Of a stretch of 64,000 nucleotides of DNA, positions 30,502 through 39,818 are shown piece after piece. The notes beneath the pieces were generated by a model. The model was not told the origin of the DNA. It did no database searches and saw only the letters and a program-made list of their open reading frames with translations. Source of the DNA: an uncultured Rubripirellula sp. (GTDB lineage: Bacteria; Planctomycetota; Planctomycetia; Pirellulales; Pirellulaceae); contig CALIBL010000010.1 of NCBI GenBank assembly GCA_938045805.1, positions 1 through 64,000 of the forward strand, given 5' to 3'. Made by a program: the position numbers and the translations under genes. Within the stretch, counting starts at the first letter, position 1. The number at the start of each line of letters is the position of its first letter.

Positions 30502-31734
30502 ATGAGGAAATCGAATTCATCTTTTCAGCAAACGGGTGACTGTCGTGCCACAGCGCAGGCGGTTGGTCTTGCATGCAGCCACTTGGGCAAGAACAGCAAT
30601 CGACTGACTCAGGTCGCCTTTTTGCTGAGACAACTGTTTAACTCCGATTGGATCAAGAACACCCGACTGCTCGTGGGTGAGGGAACCGCGATCGCCCCCT
30701 GGGCAACCCGTGCGGCTGAACTTTGGCAAATCCCGATTGAAATTATCTGCGTCATGGCTCAACCCGGGTTGAGCCATGCGTCACGTCACGCGGACAAACC
30801 GCCGACTCCGACCTCAAAGTCGCAATGGGTTCATCGAACCTGGGTAACGCTGCCCAACGACACCAACATCGATCAATTCGTGATTCATCGCGTGCCTCGC
30901 TTGTTCATCCCCTACGTTCGTCGCAACGGAAGGATCGAAGCGATCGCGGCCAACCGCCTAACGTCCGACAGCACTTTCGCGGTCCATGTGGCACCATCCC
31001 GCTCGGCTAAGCACCTGATTTCCAAGGGCGCCATACCGTGGTCGGCGAACATCCTAGGTGACTCCGCAGCGGCAAATGTAAAAATCCCATCAAAAACGGC
31101 TTCCACTAAAGGCAAGCAAAGAAACCGGGTCAATTGGTCGGTCCCCAAAGGTCTTCTAAACAGGCAATGGCTCATCCACTGCACGCGAGGTAACCAAGGG
31201 AGTTGGCCAGAGGAAAGCGAGGAACATTACTACGAGTCCATTCTTAAGGATCCACCCTCGGCATGCTGCAGGGAAGCAATTGATGCCTTGCATCGAATCG
31301 TCACGCAGAAGCGAATTATCGCTCAGGCTTCGACAAGCAGACATGCTTATCCGGTTGTCTGTTTTTCAGAAGAAAAATTGGATCAACTGCTTGCCCGTCG
31401 CTGTTACCGCTCTCACCTGCACCGTTGGGATTATGAGCCATATGGGATTGCGATCACTCGGAGTGCCGCCGAGAAATTCGGAATCCGTCCCGTGATCTAC
31501 TGCCCCCAAAAGCGTCGACGTGAATACGCCGAGCAAGACCAATATCGGATACACCCTATCGGCAAGACCTACAACTGGCGAGAAGAGAAGGAATGGCGTT
31601 CCCCTGACAGTGTTACCCTTGAAAAACTGTCCATCGATGAGGTCTGTATTTTCGCGGAGGATTCCGTCGCGTCTCGATCCAGACTCGCGGGATGCGGCTT
31701 CTTGGTTCACTTTCTAAAACGCCGCGTGAATTGA
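30502..31734 (+). CDS. Uncharacterised protein, possible SLOG-like plus Abi/DUF2971-like domains
   Basis: This 410-residue protein has no secure family. Residues ~30-185 read like a Rossmann-type SLOG fold: TRLLVGEGTAIAPWATRAAELW near 54-75, then alternating beta/alpha pattern with VPRLFIPYVRR and STFAVHVAPSRSAKHLISKGAIPW. Residues ~210-405 contain VVCFSEEKLDQLL, a WDYEPYGIAITRSAAEKFGIRPVIY stretch split by helices and WREEKEWR near 358. That last motif and the FGI-x-P-VIY strand recall Abi-type and DUF2971 proteins. If right, it would join a nucleotide-binding module to an ART- or Abi-like module. The assignment is tentative. ATG start; a gene-free 263 bases precede it. Confidence 0.75.
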   Translation: MRKSNSSFQQTGDCRATAQAVGLACSHLGKNSNRLTQVAFLLRQLFNSDWIKNTRLLVGEGTAIAPWATRAAELWQIPIEIICVMAQPGLSHASRHADKPPTPTSKSQWVHRTWVTLPNDTNIDQFVIHRVPRLFIPYVRRNGRIEAIAANRLTSDSTFAVHVAPSRSAKHLISKGAIPWSANILGDSAAANVKIPSKTASTKGKQRNRVNWSVPKGLLNRQWLIHCTRGNQGSWPEESEEHYYESILKDPPSACCREAIDALHRIVTQKRIIAQASTSRHAYPVVCFSEEKLDQLLARRCYRSHLHRWDYEPYGIAITRSAAEKFGIRPVIYCPQKRRREYAEQDQYRIHPIGKTYNWREEKEWRSPDSVTLEKLSIDEVCIFAEDSVASRSRLAGCGFLVHFLKRRVN

Positions 31735-31882
31735 ACAAAATCGGGGCGATCAGGCTTGCAGGTTCCACACAACCGAGGGAATACAAAGGATTGCAAAGTA
31801 GCTATAATCCCACTCCACAAAAGAAAAACCGTTCCGCACTGTGGAACGCCATTAGAACGGATCCAAGAGAAAGCCGACCGCC

Positions 31883-33040
31883 GTGACGACTGACAACCTC
31901 GTTAGCCTAGCCACCGATCCCTCAAGCCGACACGAATTGGCCTCTTACAAAACGTTAAGCCGCGAAGAACTCAACTCCAGAATTGAGAAGGTTCGTCGTG
32001 AATTAGGCGACTCACTGCTGATCCTCGGTCACCACTATCAGCAAGATGATGTGATCGAACACGCGGATCTGCGTGGGGATAGCTATCAGCTAAGCCAGAT
32101 GGCCGCTGAGAGCAAAACGTGCAAAACCATCATCTTCTGCGGTGTGCATTTTATGGCCGAAACCGCGGACATCCTTGCTAATCGTCCCGAAAAACTAGCT
32201 GAGCGAAATCAACAACGTGTGGATGTCATCCTCCCAGACATGGCGGCAGGCTGCTCCATGGCGGATATGGCAGCCATCAATCAGGTGGAAAACGCTTGGG
32301 CTGACATGTCGGAGATCATTGATACCGAGCAAGTCATACCGGTGACCTACATCAATAGCGCGGCCAGCTTAAAAGCATTTTGCGGAAAGCATGGTGGAAT
32401 TGTCTGTACCAGCAGCAACGCCAAAGCGGTCATCGAGTGGGCATTCGAGCGTGGTCAAAGAGTCTTCTTTTTTCCTGATCAACACCTCGGTCGAAACACT
32501 TCTCTGACGATGGGAATCGAAGAAGATCAAATGCCTGTTTGGGATCCGTACGCAATGGACCTAGGTGGGAACACGGAGGAAGCAATCCAGAATAGCCGAG
32601 TCATTCTCTGGAAGGGACATTGTAGTGTTCACCAAATGTTCCGACCTGAGCATGTTGCAGCGTTCCGAGCCCGCGACCCCAACATGAAAATTCTGGTTCA
32701 CCCCGAGTGCCCGAGGGATGTAAACGATCTCGCCGATGTGTCCGGCAGTACCGGAAAGATCATCGCCACGGTGCAATCAAGTCCCGCAGGAACCAAATGG
32801 GCCATCGGCACGGAACTACACTTGGTCAATCGATTGAAAGCTCAACACCCAGAGCAAGAGATCCATTTCTTAAGTCCGGTAGTGTGCATGTGTGCGACGA
32901 TGTACCGAATTGACTTGCCTCATTTAGCTTGGACACTGGAAAACCTTCGCGACGGTGCGGTGGTGAATCACATCAAAGTTGATGAGGAAACGAGCCGCTG
33001 GAGTTTAATCGCGTTAGAAAGAATGCTTTCCATCAGCTGA
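31883..33040 (+). CDS. nadA: Quinolinate synthase NadA
   Basis: NadA condenses iminoaspartate with dihydroxyacetone phosphate to quinolinate in NAD synthesis and holds a [4Fe-4S] cluster. The 385-residue protein shows ILGHHYQQDDVIEHADLRGDS at the N-terminus and the three cluster-ligand regions: Cys124 in AAGCSM, Cys276 in HPECPRD and Cys335/Cys337 in VCMCATM. FFPDQHLGRN and GHCSVHQMF are also conserved. GTG start at 31883. nadB and nadC are not adjacent. It is transcribed in the same direction as the preceding unknown gene with 148 bases between. Confidence 0.96.
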   Translation: MTTDNLVSLATDPSSRHELASYKTLSREELNSRIEKVRRELGDSLLILGHHYQQDDVIEHADLRGDSYQLSQMAAESKTCKTIIFCGVHFMAETADILANRPEKLAERNQQRVDVILPDMAAGCSMADMAAINQVENAWADMSEIIDTEQVIPVTYINSAASLKAFCGKHGGIVCTSSNAKAVIEWAFERGQRVFFFPDQHLGRNTSLTMGIEEDQMPVWDPYAMDLGGNTEEAIQNSRVILWKGHCSVHQMFRPEHVAAFRARDPNMKILVHPECPRDVNDLADVSGSTGKIIATVQSSPAGTKWAIGTELHLVNRLKAQHPEQEIHFLSPVVCMCATMYRIDLPHLAWTLENLRDGAVVNHIKVDEETSRWSLIALERMLSIS

Positions 33041-33213
33041 TCACGCTGCAACCGGGCGGTCGCACTGCAGAGTCATTTCGACAGACAAGACATTTAGATA
33101 CTCAGTGACCAAAATGTTCAGTCGGTATAATCGCGAACTTGAGCGAATCAGCTTAGAGATGCTCAGCGTCGATTAAAAATAGCTGCAAATGATTTTCTTA
33201 AATCGGTGAGACG

Positions 33214-34119
33214 ATGCATCAAACAAAAATGACGCTGCTCACTGTTGTCATGCTCGCCCTCAGTCCAATTTATTCGGTCATGGCACAGGTCACGAAACAG
33301 TTGGCTAGTCATCCTGACTTGCCGCCAGATGATATTAGAACCATTGAACATGATCTGATCACGCCCAAGATGATCGAAGGGGATCCCGCGGCTGGCAAAC
33401 GAGTCAAACATCAACTGACACGATACGCTGGAACTGAGGTTCACCACGCTTTGTACCTACCGGAGAATTGGAGGGCAGGTCAGACTTACCCAGTGATTGT
33501 CGAATACGCAGGAAATGGCCCTTACCAGAATTCTTTTGGTGACCAATGCACTGGCAATGTTGCAGACTGCAATCTTGGCTATGGAATCAGCGGTGGAAAA
33601 GATTTCATTTGGGTCTGTATGCCGCTGATAGCAGTTGATCATCAACGGAATCAAAGGCAATGGTGGGGTGATCTTGATGAAAGCGTCTTGTATTGCCGCG
33701 AAGTGATTCAATTGCTGATCGATGAATTTGGAGCGGACCCCAAAAACCTTTTCCTAGCCGGATTCTCAAGAGGTGCGATCGCTTGCAACTACGTTGGCCT
33801 TCATGATGACGCCATCGCAAAGCTTTGGAAAGGATTCATCTGCCACAGTCATTACGATGGAGTCAGGAAATGGGGCTACCAAGGAAGTGATCGAGTCGCC
33901 GCGGCAAGTCGATTGAAACGACTACGCGGCCGGCCTCAGTTCATCAGTCACGAAAAATCAGCCAAAGCAACCGAGAGCTACTTGGACGAGGTTGGCAGAC
34001 CCAGAAATCTGGAAATTCATTCGCTGCCATTTCGCAATCACACCGACCAATGGGTCCTTCGAGACCTACCGCTGCGAGAGACATTAAGAGTATGGGTGCG
34101 GTCCAACCTCAATCGATGA
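33214..34119 (+). CDS. Secreted alpha/beta-hydrolase, esterase-like
   Basis: This 301-residue protein begins with a signal peptide (KMTLLTVVMLALSPIYSVMA). The core is an alpha/beta hydrolase with nucleophile elbow GFSRGA, a candidate acid downstream (around SYLDEVG) and a candidate His in FRNHTDQWVL. PVIVEYAGNGPYQN could form the oxyanion region. The GFSRGAIACNYVGLHDD segment is typical of secreted planctomycete hydrolases related to acetyl-xylan esterase or PHB depolymerase. The substrate is unknown. It converges on the next gene with 3 bases between stops. ATG start. Confidence 0.8.
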   Translation: MHQTKMTLLTVVMLALSPIYSVMAQVTKQLASHPDLPPDDIRTIEHDLITPKMIEGDPAAGKRVKHQLTRYAGTEVHHALYLPENWRAGQTYPVIVEYAGNGPYQNSFGDQCTGNVADCNLGYGISGGKDFIWVCMPLIAVDHQRNQRQWWGDLDESVLYCREVIQLLIDEFGADPKNLFLAGFSRGAIACNYVGLHDDAIAKLWKGFICHSHYDGVRKWGYQGSDRVAAASRLKRLRGRPQFISHEKSAKATESYLDEVGRPRNLEIHSLPFRNHTDQWVLRDLPLRETLRVWVRSNLNR

Positions 34120-34122
34120 CCG

Positions 34123-35532
34123 CTATTTTTTGAGCAGAGCATCATCAAGATTCACTCGGTAAAGCACTTGGTTGTAGTCCCAACGAGGCGTTGCGTCTTT
34201 GGTCTTAGAAAAAGTCTTTGTGTAGGTGCCCTCGAACAGGACCACCGGTTGGTTACCATCTGCGAATACCGGGTGAACCTGTGGATTGTAAAACGTGTAC
34301 CGCTCATGACTCGCCACTTTGACCGCGTTTCGCCATGGGCCCTCAGGACTCTCGGCAACCGCTAGCCAGATTTCACCCAAGAAGGAGCGGTCACCACCAA
34401 ACTGGGTAAAAATAGAAATCCATTTCCCAGCAATCGGATGCCAAATAACGGCCCCTCGATGTGGCTCAATTTCCTCGTCCGAGTTTAAGGTTGCAATGGT
34501 CGCCTGCGGCTTCAAAGCGATCCAAGACTCTGGATTTGACCAACTCTCATAATCTGCTTTGCAGCGCATCGTTGGGAGGGGGTCACCAAAATAAACCCAA
34601 CGCGCACCCTTGTCGTCGGTCTTGAAAAATGAATGACCAGTGGGAGGTGAGATTGCGTTTTGATTATCTTTATCGACTTCTCGCCAAAGCACACTCAAGC
34701 GATCAAATCTTTTTGTCTGTTCATTCCAAACACAGAGTCCCCTCTCGTATTCCGTCATTGGTGGACGGATCTTTGAATACGATGCCACTAACTTGTAAGC
34801 CCCGTCATGACCGGGAAGGCTAACAAGCCCCGACAACCAAGTGGGACCATCCCCACGGAATTCTGCAAGGTTACTCGGTCTTGTGTCTGGCTCCCGAAAG
34901 TATTGATAGGCGACCCGAACCGGGGGTAAGACAGGAAGCGAATCGGAGTGCAAAGTGGTGGCTCCGGTCATGTGAAAGCGGCCAAGAGGATAGTTTGGCA
35001 GATTGGTATCGCCCCAAGCCCAGAATCTTTTTCCGAGATGCATTGCATTCTGAACGCTGTCACAACCCATCACCCCAGATTCTTTCCAATCCAATTCGTA
35101 ACCCAGCTTTTGACTCTCGGCAAACAGCCCCGCCCCCGTCAGTCTCCCCAAACGCATCGCTAACTGATCTCGATCCACAGCAATGCTTATTTTCCCACCG
35201 GCTTCGGGCACCACCCGAACACCTCGATAACCAAAACCATCCTTTGGAACGGAGTAGCCATGACCCCGTACATTCAGCCAAGTAGAGACTCCCATCAATT
35301 CGGGTGCATCCAACGCTATCCGTCCTGCATTGTCCGAAACAAATTTCAATTGATTGGTGGTCTCAACTTCAATCATTGGAACCGGCCACCCCGTCTGCCG
35401 GTCAACGATTTTGATTTCACACGGCGCAACAATTTGACCACTGGGCGAAGAATCTAAAGCCAGCAGCGATGGCAAACGGCTCAATACCGAGAGCAGACCG
35501 CCAAGAAGCATAAAACACGCTCGAAATGTCAT
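34123..35532 (-). CDS. Secreted propeller-like protein of unknown function
   Basis: From the ATG at 35532 (469 residues) there is a signal peptide (FRACFMLLGGLLSVLSRLPSLLA), then a short beta domain (EIKIVDRQTGWPVPMIEVET) that looks carboxypeptidase-regulatory-like. The main domain is rich in Trp and repeated strand motifs: FWAWGDTNLPN, RGAVIWHPIAGKWISIFTQF, EIWLAVAESPEGPW and FYNPQVHPVFAD. This pattern resembles five-bladed propellers of glycoside hydrolase 43/DUF4185-type proteins. I cannot identify catalytic residues confidently. A TTG 48 bases upstream is an alternative start. The adjacent esterase-like gene suggests a polysaccharide-related role, which is inference. Confidence 0.7.
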   Translation of the reverse strand: MTFRACFMLLGGLLSVLSRLPSLLALDSSPSGQIVAPCEIKIVDRQTGWPVPMIEVETTNQLKFVSDNAGRIALDAPELMGVSTWLNVRGHGYSVPKDGFGYRGVRVVPEAGGKISIAVDRDQLAMRLGRLTGAGLFAESQKLGYELDWKESGVMGCDSVQNAMHLGKRFWAWGDTNLPNYPLGRFHMTGATTLHSDSLPVLPPVRVAYQYFREPDTRPSNLAEFRGDGPTWLSGLVSLPGHDGAYKLVASYSKIRPPMTEYERGLCVWNEQTKRFDRLSVLWREVDKDNQNAISPPTGHSFFKTDDKGARWVYFGDPLPTMRCKADYESWSNPESWIALKPQATIATLNSDEEIEPHRGAVIWHPIAGKWISIFTQFGGDRSFLGEIWLAVAESPEGPWRNAVKVASHERYTFYNPQVHPVFADGNQPVVLFEGTYTKTFSKTKDATPRWDYNQVLYRVNLDDALLKK

Positions 35533-35622
35533 TTCATTCTCGATTGATAAAAATCCACCCAACAAGTCGATCGATCGCAAAGTTCTTCGTATCGCCTACC
35601 GTCAACACTGTGGTAATACCTT

Positions 35623-38097
35623 CTACAGCCCAAAAGGGTTTTCTGAATCAGGTCCAACATCAGGCATCGGTTCGATGGAGCGCCCCGTTTGGCTCCCACT
35701 GCCGGATCTTAATTCGGGAAACGGATCGCCCCCAGCTTTTGATGCATCGATCACTGCATCTGTACTTGCCGCCGAATTGCTTTCCGCATCTGCTTGCGAG
35801 CGTGAATCAGTCACTTCCGCTGAAGCTTTCTGTCTCAATTCAAGAGTGGATCCGGCATGCAATCGATCCTCTTTTCCGTCTCCGGCTTCAATAATGATCG
35901 CGGAGCGGTTAAGCAAACTGAGTTCCTTGACGTTGATTGCGTAGCATCTCGTCTGGCACAGACCGCAACCAACGCAACGATCCTCAAGCACAACAGGGGC
36001 CAGATAACCGCTGCCGGGAATCGGAGCCCCCTGCTCGTCAACTTCCGTACCCACTTGCACGTACTCGATCGCATCATATCCAGCAGCTTGGCACTCCTTG
36101 ACACACAGGTCACAATCGCCCGTCCCAGCGTAGGGCAAACAGGTCTGTTCATTAACGACTGCCAGCCCCATTCGTGTAACTCGCTTTTCCTCCATCGGCA
36201 AAGCTCGAATCGCTCCGGTCGGGCAAACCTGACCACAAGCATTACAGCTCGAATCGCAACCGGCCCAATCAGCTTCCACTTTGGGTGTCCAAAGACCTGC
36301 CAAACCTTGCTCAAAGCCCTCTGCCTGCAAGACGTTATTGGGGCAAACCTTGAAGCACTCGCCACATCGAATGCATAAATCCAAAAAAGACTGCTCTGGC
36401 ACACTTCCGGGCGGCCTAACGGGTAGGACGGATGAATTCTTCCCATCGTAATTTTTGGCCGCAAACGCAACTGTTACTCCGCCAACGGAAGCTGCGACGC
36501 TGCCACCGGCGAGTGACAGAAAACCTCGGCGTCCAAGTGAGGTTTCATTGGTAGGTGGATCATTGTCTACCTTCAGTTGCACCAAGTTCCCACGTTCGAC
36601 AAACTTGATCGCATGAGTTGGACAAACACCGGCACAGGTTTGACAGTGCGTACAATCCGTGCCCCGAGTGGTAAAGTCTGGTTTGATCGCATCGAACGGA
36701 CAAACTTCAACACACTTGTTGCAATGGATACAAGAACTTTCAACCTTTCGATCCGTCCATCGCAGCAAATTGCTGATTGAGAACACGGCACCGCTGGGAC
36801 AAACGTATTTGCACCAGAACCGTTCACGTAAAAAGCCTAGACTTAGTACCGCAAGAAAGAGCAATACCGATAGGTAGTGCTCGAAACTTGGCGGTGGTGT
36901 CAGATGCCAACCGCGAATCAAACCACTCTGGATTGGTTCGCCAATAAAGAGTGCTGCTCGCGTGATCACGGGGATCGCTGAAACAAATCCGGACACGAGA
37001 ATGCCCGCTAAAGCGGCGATCAGCGTTCCGGCCAACAGGTAGTACTTAATGTGAACCCACCATCCTTCTTCCCCAACTCGAAATCGCTGCACCCTCTTTC
37101 CAATGATCCAATCAAATAGATCGATGGTTGTCCCCAAAGGACAGAGGTAACCGCAAAAACCACGGGGCACCACCAAACAGACCACCAAAATCATTCCCGC
37201 ACAGACAAGTGACCAAACCCAAGAACGGTCAGCTAATGCTGTCGACAAACTGACTAATGGATCAATCACCAGAAAGGAATCGACTGGTAATATCTCGCGT
37301 TGTTCAAAATGATCCGCATAATGCGAGGGCCAAAGATCCGGCTGTCGTTCATGAAATGTCCACAGCCCTTGACCGGTCAACAGATCATCAAATAGAAGAT
37401 CGGCCAGTTCACTCGGTAAACTGAGACGCAATTGCTCAGGCTGGCTATCGACCACGGGAAAGACCGCAAAAGCTTCTTCACCTTCTTGAACGCCATAGAG
37501 TCGCGGTGAATCGCTCAACCAATCAGCCAAGTCTCCCCCTTCAAAGATCAACTCGCCGGTACTCTGCTCAAGACTCAAAACCTTCCATCCACGACTGAAT
37601 CGTGGTTCCGGCGCAGGCCGTGCGTTGTAAGGCCAACAGGTATAAAAAAAGCTGAACAAGAACAAAATGAAGGCAAACGACTGGACCACTCGTCGATTCG
37701 GTGAATAGAGCCAAGTCGGTCCCAATCGTCTTAACCAACGACGTAGTTTTCCACGCTGCTTCGTCTGATGATTAGAAAGAAAGGTCGCGGGTAAGCATGC
37801 TCGAAGCTTCAGAACGAAAGAACGGTAATGCGGCTGTTCTAGATTTTTCACTCGCCGCAGGGACGGCAGATAATGATCCAATCGCACCCTGTCAGCGGTT
37901 TGCTCTCCAAGCATTGATCTGAACCACAACAGCACCACGATCACACCCGAGATTACAACCAACACCCCTGAAAATAGGTTACCGATCAACTCAGACTCAG
38001 CGGTTCCGTTTTGATCAGCTAATACAGCCCAACCTCTGCAAGTCAACGTCAGGCCGATCCCAACCGCTAGGAACGGAGCTTGAACCATCCTCCTCAC
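35623..38097 (-). CDS. NapH-NapG-like fusion: membrane 4Fe-4S electron-transfer protein with internal Tat motif
   Basis: This 824-residue protein joins two normally separate units. The N-terminal half has about six membrane helices with the NapH/NosR-type motifs CGYLCPLGTTIDLFD and CKYVCPSGAVFSISN, then two ferredoxin clusters (CIHCNKCVEVCP, CTHCQTCAGVCP). Near residue 520 is a twin-arginine motif with a hydrophobic stretch (GRRGFLSLAGGSVAASVGG), followed by a NapG/MauM-like region with further motifs CIRCGECFKVCP, CNACGQVCP, CDLCVKEC and CVGCGLCQTRC. It would carry electrons from quinol or cytoplasm to the outside. The GTG start overlaps the stop of the FMN-binding gene by four bases (GTGA), implying coupled translation. 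Confidence 0.88.
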   Translation of the reverse strand: MRRMVQAPFLAVGIGLTLTCRGWAVLADQNGTAESELIGNLFSGVLVVISGVIVVLLWFRSMLGEQTADRVRLDHYLPSLRRVKNLEQPHYRSFVLKLRACLPATFLSNHQTKQRGKLRRWLRRLGPTWLYSPNRRVVQSFAFILFLFSFFYTCWPYNARPAPEPRFSRGWKVLSLEQSTGELIFEGGDLADWLSDSPRLYGVQEGEEAFAVFPVVDSQPEQLRLSLPSELADLLFDDLLTGQGLWTFHERQPDLWPSHYADHFEQREILPVDSFLVIDPLVSLSTALADRSWVWSLVCAGMILVVCLVVPRGFCGYLCPLGTTIDLFDWIIGKRVQRFRVGEEGWWVHIKYYLLAGTLIAALAGILVSGFVSAIPVITRAALFIGEPIQSGLIRGWHLTPPPSFEHYLSVLLFLAVLSLGFLRERFWCKYVCPSGAVFSISNLLRWTDRKVESSCIHCNKCVEVCPFDAIKPDFTTRGTDCTHCQTCAGVCPTHAIKFVERGNLVQLKVDNDPPTNETSLGRRGFLSLAGGSVAASVGGVTVAFAAKNYDGKNSSVLPVRPPGSVPEQSFLDLCIRCGECFKVCPNNVLQAEGFEQGLAGLWTPKVEADWAGCDSSCNACGQVCPTGAIRALPMEEKRVTRMGLAVVNEQTCLPYAGTGDCDLCVKECQAAGYDAIEYVQVGTEVDEQGAPIPGSGYLAPVVLEDRCVGCGLCQTRCYAINVKELSLLNRSAIIIEAGDGKEDRLHAGSTLELRQKASAEVTDSRSQADAESNSAASTDAVIDASKAGGDPFPELRSGSGSQTGRSIEPMPDVGPDSENPFGL

Positions 38098-39437
38098 TGC
38101 GGCGCTCCTGCCAAAGCTTTGGCGGTCGCATTGACGATTGCTCTCGAGGTGATGGTCGCGCCGCTGGTCCCGTCGACACCACGAACCGATTGCAAGCGAA
38201 TGATCGATGCCTGAGTATCGGTGATAGCGGAATAAAATTGCTTCTCGTTATGGCTGACTACTTTCACTTCTCTAATCTCACCACTTTGCACCTTCACGCT
38301 CACGCGAATCTTACCGTTGTAACCAGTGCTCTCACCAACAAACATCTCGTCCGGTAGTTTTTCAATATCGACCTTTTCGAATAACTGGATCGCTTCGATG
38401 CTCTCGGCTGCACGCTTTTTAAAACGATTCTCATAATCCGCATTACGAAACTGCTGCGAATCCATCACTTTCTGATAGTACTCAATCGCCTCATCAAAAC
38501 GTCCCGCCTGCCGCATTGCATCACCCATCGCGATCAAACCTTCATAAGCAGCAGCGGTGTTGATGACGCGTCCCATCATCTTTTGTGCTTCGTCGTATTC
38601 TCCCATGTTGCCATAGAGCTTGATTGCAGCAGCGGCGGCCCCGACGGTATAGGTTCTTGACACCAGTTGGCTACGCGCCATGGACTCATTACCCAAACGC
38701 CAATAACACTCGGCAAGCTTAACCCCAGGTCCCTTGCCTTTCTCAACACCGGCAAGCCTGAACCAATAAGCGGCGCGCTGGTAGTCCTGCAGAAGATCAA
38801 AATACATTCTGCCCAGAGTCACTCGATCACGCTGAATCAACTCAGTTTGCCCGGCGTGGAGCTCTAAACAATGATGCACGAGCTTGATTCCGGACCTCCA
38901 CCTCCCAGGATTTGGGTTGATCACATCCCAGATAAATTGCCCCATATTTTTTTGGTTATTCCACCCGCCCTCCGCTTTGAGTGGCCATGAGAGATCGAGA
39001 GATTGCGGATAATTCAAATCGGTAGAAGCAAACCAATCGGGGTCGCTTGTGCCCGCCAGTTCAATCATGCGATTGAGTTGGCTCGGGGACCGCTTTCCAC
39101 TTGATTGGCTTGACGATTCCCCTGTATCCACCGAATCTGTCATCGGCGTAAGAACAAAGCGTCGTCCCTGGTAAGTGACCGCATGAACTTCGGAAAAGGC
39201 ATAAGTCCTGGACACGGTCCGCTGTCCAAATGTGGCCGTAAAATCAAATTCCCGTTCGTCCTTCCGAATTTCGGTGACCTGACCATCAACTCGTGTGCCG
39301 TTGAGAAATTCAACGTGATCTTCTGCGACCATCGATTCGGTAGAGCATCCAACAAGCACTACCACCAAGACGCTTCTCAATAGATGGAATATTGCAAATG
39401 TTGCCGGCCGCTTGTGACGAGATTGCCAGTCTCCCAC
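38094..39437 (-). CDS. Lipoprotein with TPR-like repeats and C-terminal FMN-binding domain
   Basis: From the GTG at 39437 (447 residues) the N-terminus is a lipoprotein signal (FAIFHLLRSVLVVVLVGC) with the Cys at a lipobox. The middle holds helical pairs resembling TPR/Sel1 repeats (YFDLLQDYQRAAYWFRLAG, AGRFDEAIEYYQKVM). The C-terminal ~100 residues are an FMN-binding domain: GYNGKIRVSVKV, then DGTSGATITSRAI, matching the [S/T]GAT site where ApbE-type enzymes attach FMN to Thr in NqrC, RnfG and NosR. Longer frames start at ATG 39506 or GTG 39518 but would bury the signal peptide. It forms an operon with the NapHG-like fusion. Confidence 0.85.
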   Translation of the reverse strand: MGDWQSRHKRPATFAIFHLLRSVLVVVLVGCSTESMVAEDHVEFLNGTRVDGQVTEIRKDEREFDFTATFGQRTVSRTYAFSEVHAVTYQGRRFVLTPMTDSVDTGESSSQSSGKRSPSQLNRMIELAGTSDPDWFASTDLNYPQSLDLSWPLKAEGGWNNQKNMGQFIWDVINPNPGRWRSGIKLVHHCLELHAGQTELIQRDRVTLGRMYFDLLQDYQRAAYWFRLAGVEKGKGPGVKLAECYWRLGNESMARSQLVSRTYTVGAAAAAIKLYGNMGEYDEAQKMMGRVINTAAAYEGLIAMGDAMRQAGRFDEAIEYYQKVMDSQQFRNADYENRFKKRAAESIEAIQLFEKVDIEKLPDEMFVGESTGYNGKIRVSVKVQSGEIREVKVVSHNEKQFYSAITDTQASIIRLQSVRGVDGTSGATITSRAIVNATAKALAGAPQ

Positions 39438-39818
39438 CCGTCTTGATCGCCGAAGATCTATCGATTGATGCCAACCAAACACGGGCCCACCCATTTTCAA
39501 ACACATTGCATCCTCCACCTGCGGTCACACTGACGTGATGGAGTAGAGCAGCACCAGAAGATGCCGCGCCAAGTATTGGCAACCGATCGAAACTATATCC
39601 GATCCTAACTCAAGCAGTGGCATAGGATCTGGAAGTTTGCAGATAAAACAGGCGGAACTACTCGTGTCAAAAAGCGGTTTCAGGGTGCCGGGCGTCACGC
39701 ACAGAATCATCGTGGCATGGATTCAAGATCAGCACCGCACCATCAACAGCAATCCTTTGCATCAACAAAGCGGTGAGGGGCGAGTCACGACGAGGAGATC
39801 ACGATTTCCCTGCTTCGC
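39438..39818. other. Gene-free region upstream of the FMN lipoprotein gene
   Basis: About 380 bases between the 3' end of the hotdog-methyltransferase gene and the lipoprotein start. If the upstream start at 39506 is used the region shrinks by 69 bases. It presumably carries the promoter of the two-gene redox operon. I see no hairpin, repeat or convincing promoter. Confidence 0.4.

Noticed and set aside
35857..36378. 173-residue plus-strand frame opposite the Fe-S fusion
   Set aside because: Shadow of the Cys-rich frame, whose motifs are unmistakable.
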